A stretch of DNA of 38,323 nucleotides from a virus. Location of the stretch: positions 1 through 38,323 of IMG/VR virus record IMGVR_UViG_3300036770_003868, one strand, 5' to 3'. A program made the position numbers and the translations under genes. The notes beneath the pieces are model-generated. The model had not been told where the DNA came from. It made no database searches and saw only the letters and a program-made list of their open reading frames with translations. This document shows positions 37,220 to 38,323 of the stretch, in pieces (within the stretch, counting starts at the first letter, position 1; each line of letters begins with the position of its first letter).

Positions 37220-37694
37220 AATCAAAAACTTTACGGGCGCGGCCTTACATATTGTTGAGGCCGACACGCTACGCGGGGCGGACCTGAACGGAACGGACCT
37301 AGGCGGGGCGGACCTGCGCGGGGCAAATCTGCGCGGGGCGGACCTGAGCCGGGCCGACCTGTGGGGGGCGGACCTGAGCGGGGCAAATTTGGGCGGGGCG
37401 GACCTGAGCGGGGCAAATTTGGGCGGGGCGGACCTGACCAGAGCGAATCTAACCGGGGCAGTTATCAACGCCGACAAGCTTGACCGGTTACTGGCCCGCG
37501 CTACGCGCGTTATAGACGGTCATGATTTTTTCCTCTTTGCGCTTCAGGACGGTCTGCCAAAGATCAAAGCCGGCTGCCGCTGGATGACCATCGCCGAGTA
37601 CCGGGCCCATGTTGCCGCTAAGTATCCCGAGACAGACAAGGCGCGGGAAACGCTGAACATTCTTAATTATTTCGAGGCTTGCACATATGGCTAA
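37209..37694 (+). CDS. Pentapeptide-repeat protein 3, 161 aa
   Basis: ATG 37209 (MPVEIKNFTG) matches the starts of the other two copies; an upstream ATG at 37182 is inside copy 2. Only about 13 pentapeptides are present, so this copy has roughly half the helix length. The C-terminal domain is conserved (VIDGHDFFLFALQDGLPK, AGCRWMTIAEYRAHV) and ends YFEACTYG. The difference in repeat number points to recombination inside the 15-bp GGGGCGGACCTG-type DNA repeats. Confidence 0.85.
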   Translation: MPVEIKNFTGAALHIVEADTLRGADLNGTDLGGADLRGANLRGADLSRADLWGADLSGANLGGADLSGANLGGADLTRANLTGAVINADKLDRLLARATRVIDGHDFFLFALQDGLPKIKAGCRWMTIAEYRAHVAAKYPETDKARETLNILNYFEACTYG

Positions 37695-37724
37695 TGCTAA
37701 CGCTTATTATTGCGAGGCTTGCAT

Positions 37725-38323
37725 ATGAGTGACCTGACAACGCTCGTCCAGGGCTCACCGGAATGGCTGCACGCCCGCCTGGGCAAAGTCACCGCCTCCC
37801 GCGTGGCCGATATCGTAGCGCGCACAAAGACAGGATTTAGCGCCTCTCGCGCTACCTACCGCGCCCAGCTTGTGTGCGAGCGGCTGACTGGCTTGCCGCA
37901 AGATAGCTTTTCCAATGCCGCCATGGACTGGGGGCGTGAGCAGGAGGCTAACGCCCGCGCCGCCTACGAATTTGAGACAAGCCGCACCGTCGATCTGGTC
38001 GGCTTTGTGCAACATCCCTCTTATACCATGGCAGGCGCATCCCCGGACGGCCTCATCGGCCAGGACGGGCTCATCGAGATCAAGTGCCCGGCCACGGCAA
38101 CGCACATCGAGACGTTGTTGGGGAAAGCCGTGCCTGGTCGATATGTGGCGCAGATGCAATGGCAAATGGCCTGTACTGGCCGGGCGTGGTGCGACTTTGT
38201 CTCATACGATCCGCGCCTGCCTGGACACCTTCAGCTCGCCATTTACCGGATGGAAAGGGATCCCGCGCATATTGAGGATCTCAATCGCGCCGTGGGCGAG
38301 TTCCTCGCCGAGGTGGAGAGTAT
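37725..38323 (+). CDS. YqaJ/lambda-type exonuclease, 5' part (continues at 1-152)
   Basis: ATG 37725; GAGG is 8 nt upstream. Motifs of the YqaJ/lambda exonuclease (PD-(D/E)XK) family appear in order: GSPEWLHARLGKVTASRVAD, WGREQEANARAAYEF, ASPDGLIGQDGLIEIKCP (catalytic D and E-x-K), and YVAQMQWQMACTGRAW (the Q motif). The full length across the junction is 207 residues. It resects double-stranded ends so that ERF can anneal the exposed strand. The window end interrupts the gene only because the circle was cut here. Confidence 0.92.
   Translation, partial: MSDLTTLVQGSPEWLHARLGKVTASRVADIVARTKTGFSASRATYRAQLVCERLTGLPQDSFSNAAMDWGREQEANARAAYEFETSRTVDLVGFVQHPSYTMAGASPDGLIGQDGLIEIKCPATATHIETLLGKAVPGRYVAQMQWQMACTGRAWCDFVSYDPRLPGHLQLAIYRMERDPAHIEDLNRAVGEFLAEVES
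38197..38323. repeat. Terminal direct repeat, right copy
   Basis: Identical over 127 bases to 1-127 and in the same reading frame of the exonuclease. See the left copy; it should be counted once when the genome is closed. Confidence 0.95.

Noticed and set aside
37687-37728. A 13-codon mini-gene (MANANAYYCEACI) before the exonuclease
   Set aside because: It arises from a short duplication of the end of the third pentapeptide gene (GAGGCTTGCA repeated); an overlapping 12-codon frame is equally open, so I cannot support a leader peptide.

Overview
The window is a complete short-tailed (podovirus-like) bacteriophage genome given as a linearised circle. The first 127 bases (1-127) are repeated exactly as the last 127 (38197-38323), and one gene, a YqaJ/lambda-type exonuclease, runs off the right end and finishes at 152. 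The real molecule is therefore about 38,196 bp, circular or circularly permuted. The DNA is GC-rich. The gene families (ERF annealing protein, DUF1376 replication protein, RusA, SU10-like capsid, P22-like portal, adaptor and hub) suggest a phage of a GC-rich proteobacterium, perhaps an alphaproteobacterium; the host is inferred, not proven. I see no integrase, DNA polymerase or RNA polymerase.

Layout. Transcription diverges from a 103-bp regulatory gap at 35196-35298. Leftward (minus strand) come an HTH protein, a DUF1376 replication protein with candidate origin iterons inside it, a helicase-loader-like protein, RusA, a small DNA-binding-like protein and a coiled-coil protein, ending at a double hairpin (32406-32483). 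The virion genes follow: small basic proteins, beta-rich structural proteins, TerS, TerL, portal, scaffold, major capsid protein, head-completion proteins, tail fibre, a P22 gp10-like hub and four large internal/ejection proteins. After one plus-strand membrane-protein gene with its own promoter and terminator (7313-8078) comes the lysis cassette (two membrane proteins, a lysozyme fused to polyproline and membrane segments, Rz/Rz1 spanins, two mini-proteins), which ends at 3677.

Rightward (plus strand) come ERF, three tandem pentapeptide-repeat proteins, the exonuclease (crossing the ends), a chain of small overlapping genes, and then the most notable locus: a 263-residue protein with an IS110 C-terminal/Nop-like core (1210-2001) followed immediately by an array of alternating 10-bp repeats and 8-bp unique spacers with a 36-bp period (1996-2229). 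This matches a TIGR-Tas RNA-guided DNA-targeting system of the nuclease-less (TasA) kind. A cytosine-methyltransferase-like gene lies directly downstream. The operon ends with about 380 bp of hairpin-rich sequence without a convincing gene and a strong terminator (3586-3626) that faces the leftward lysis genes.

Working model: the rightward operon is an early genome-management module (recombination, DNA-mimic-like pentapeptide proteins, RNA-guided DNA binding, methylation); the leftward operon makes replication proteins first and then virions and lysis. Start codons were chosen from overlaps (ATGA, TAATG) and Shine-Dalgarno sequences. Functions of most small proteins are unknown.
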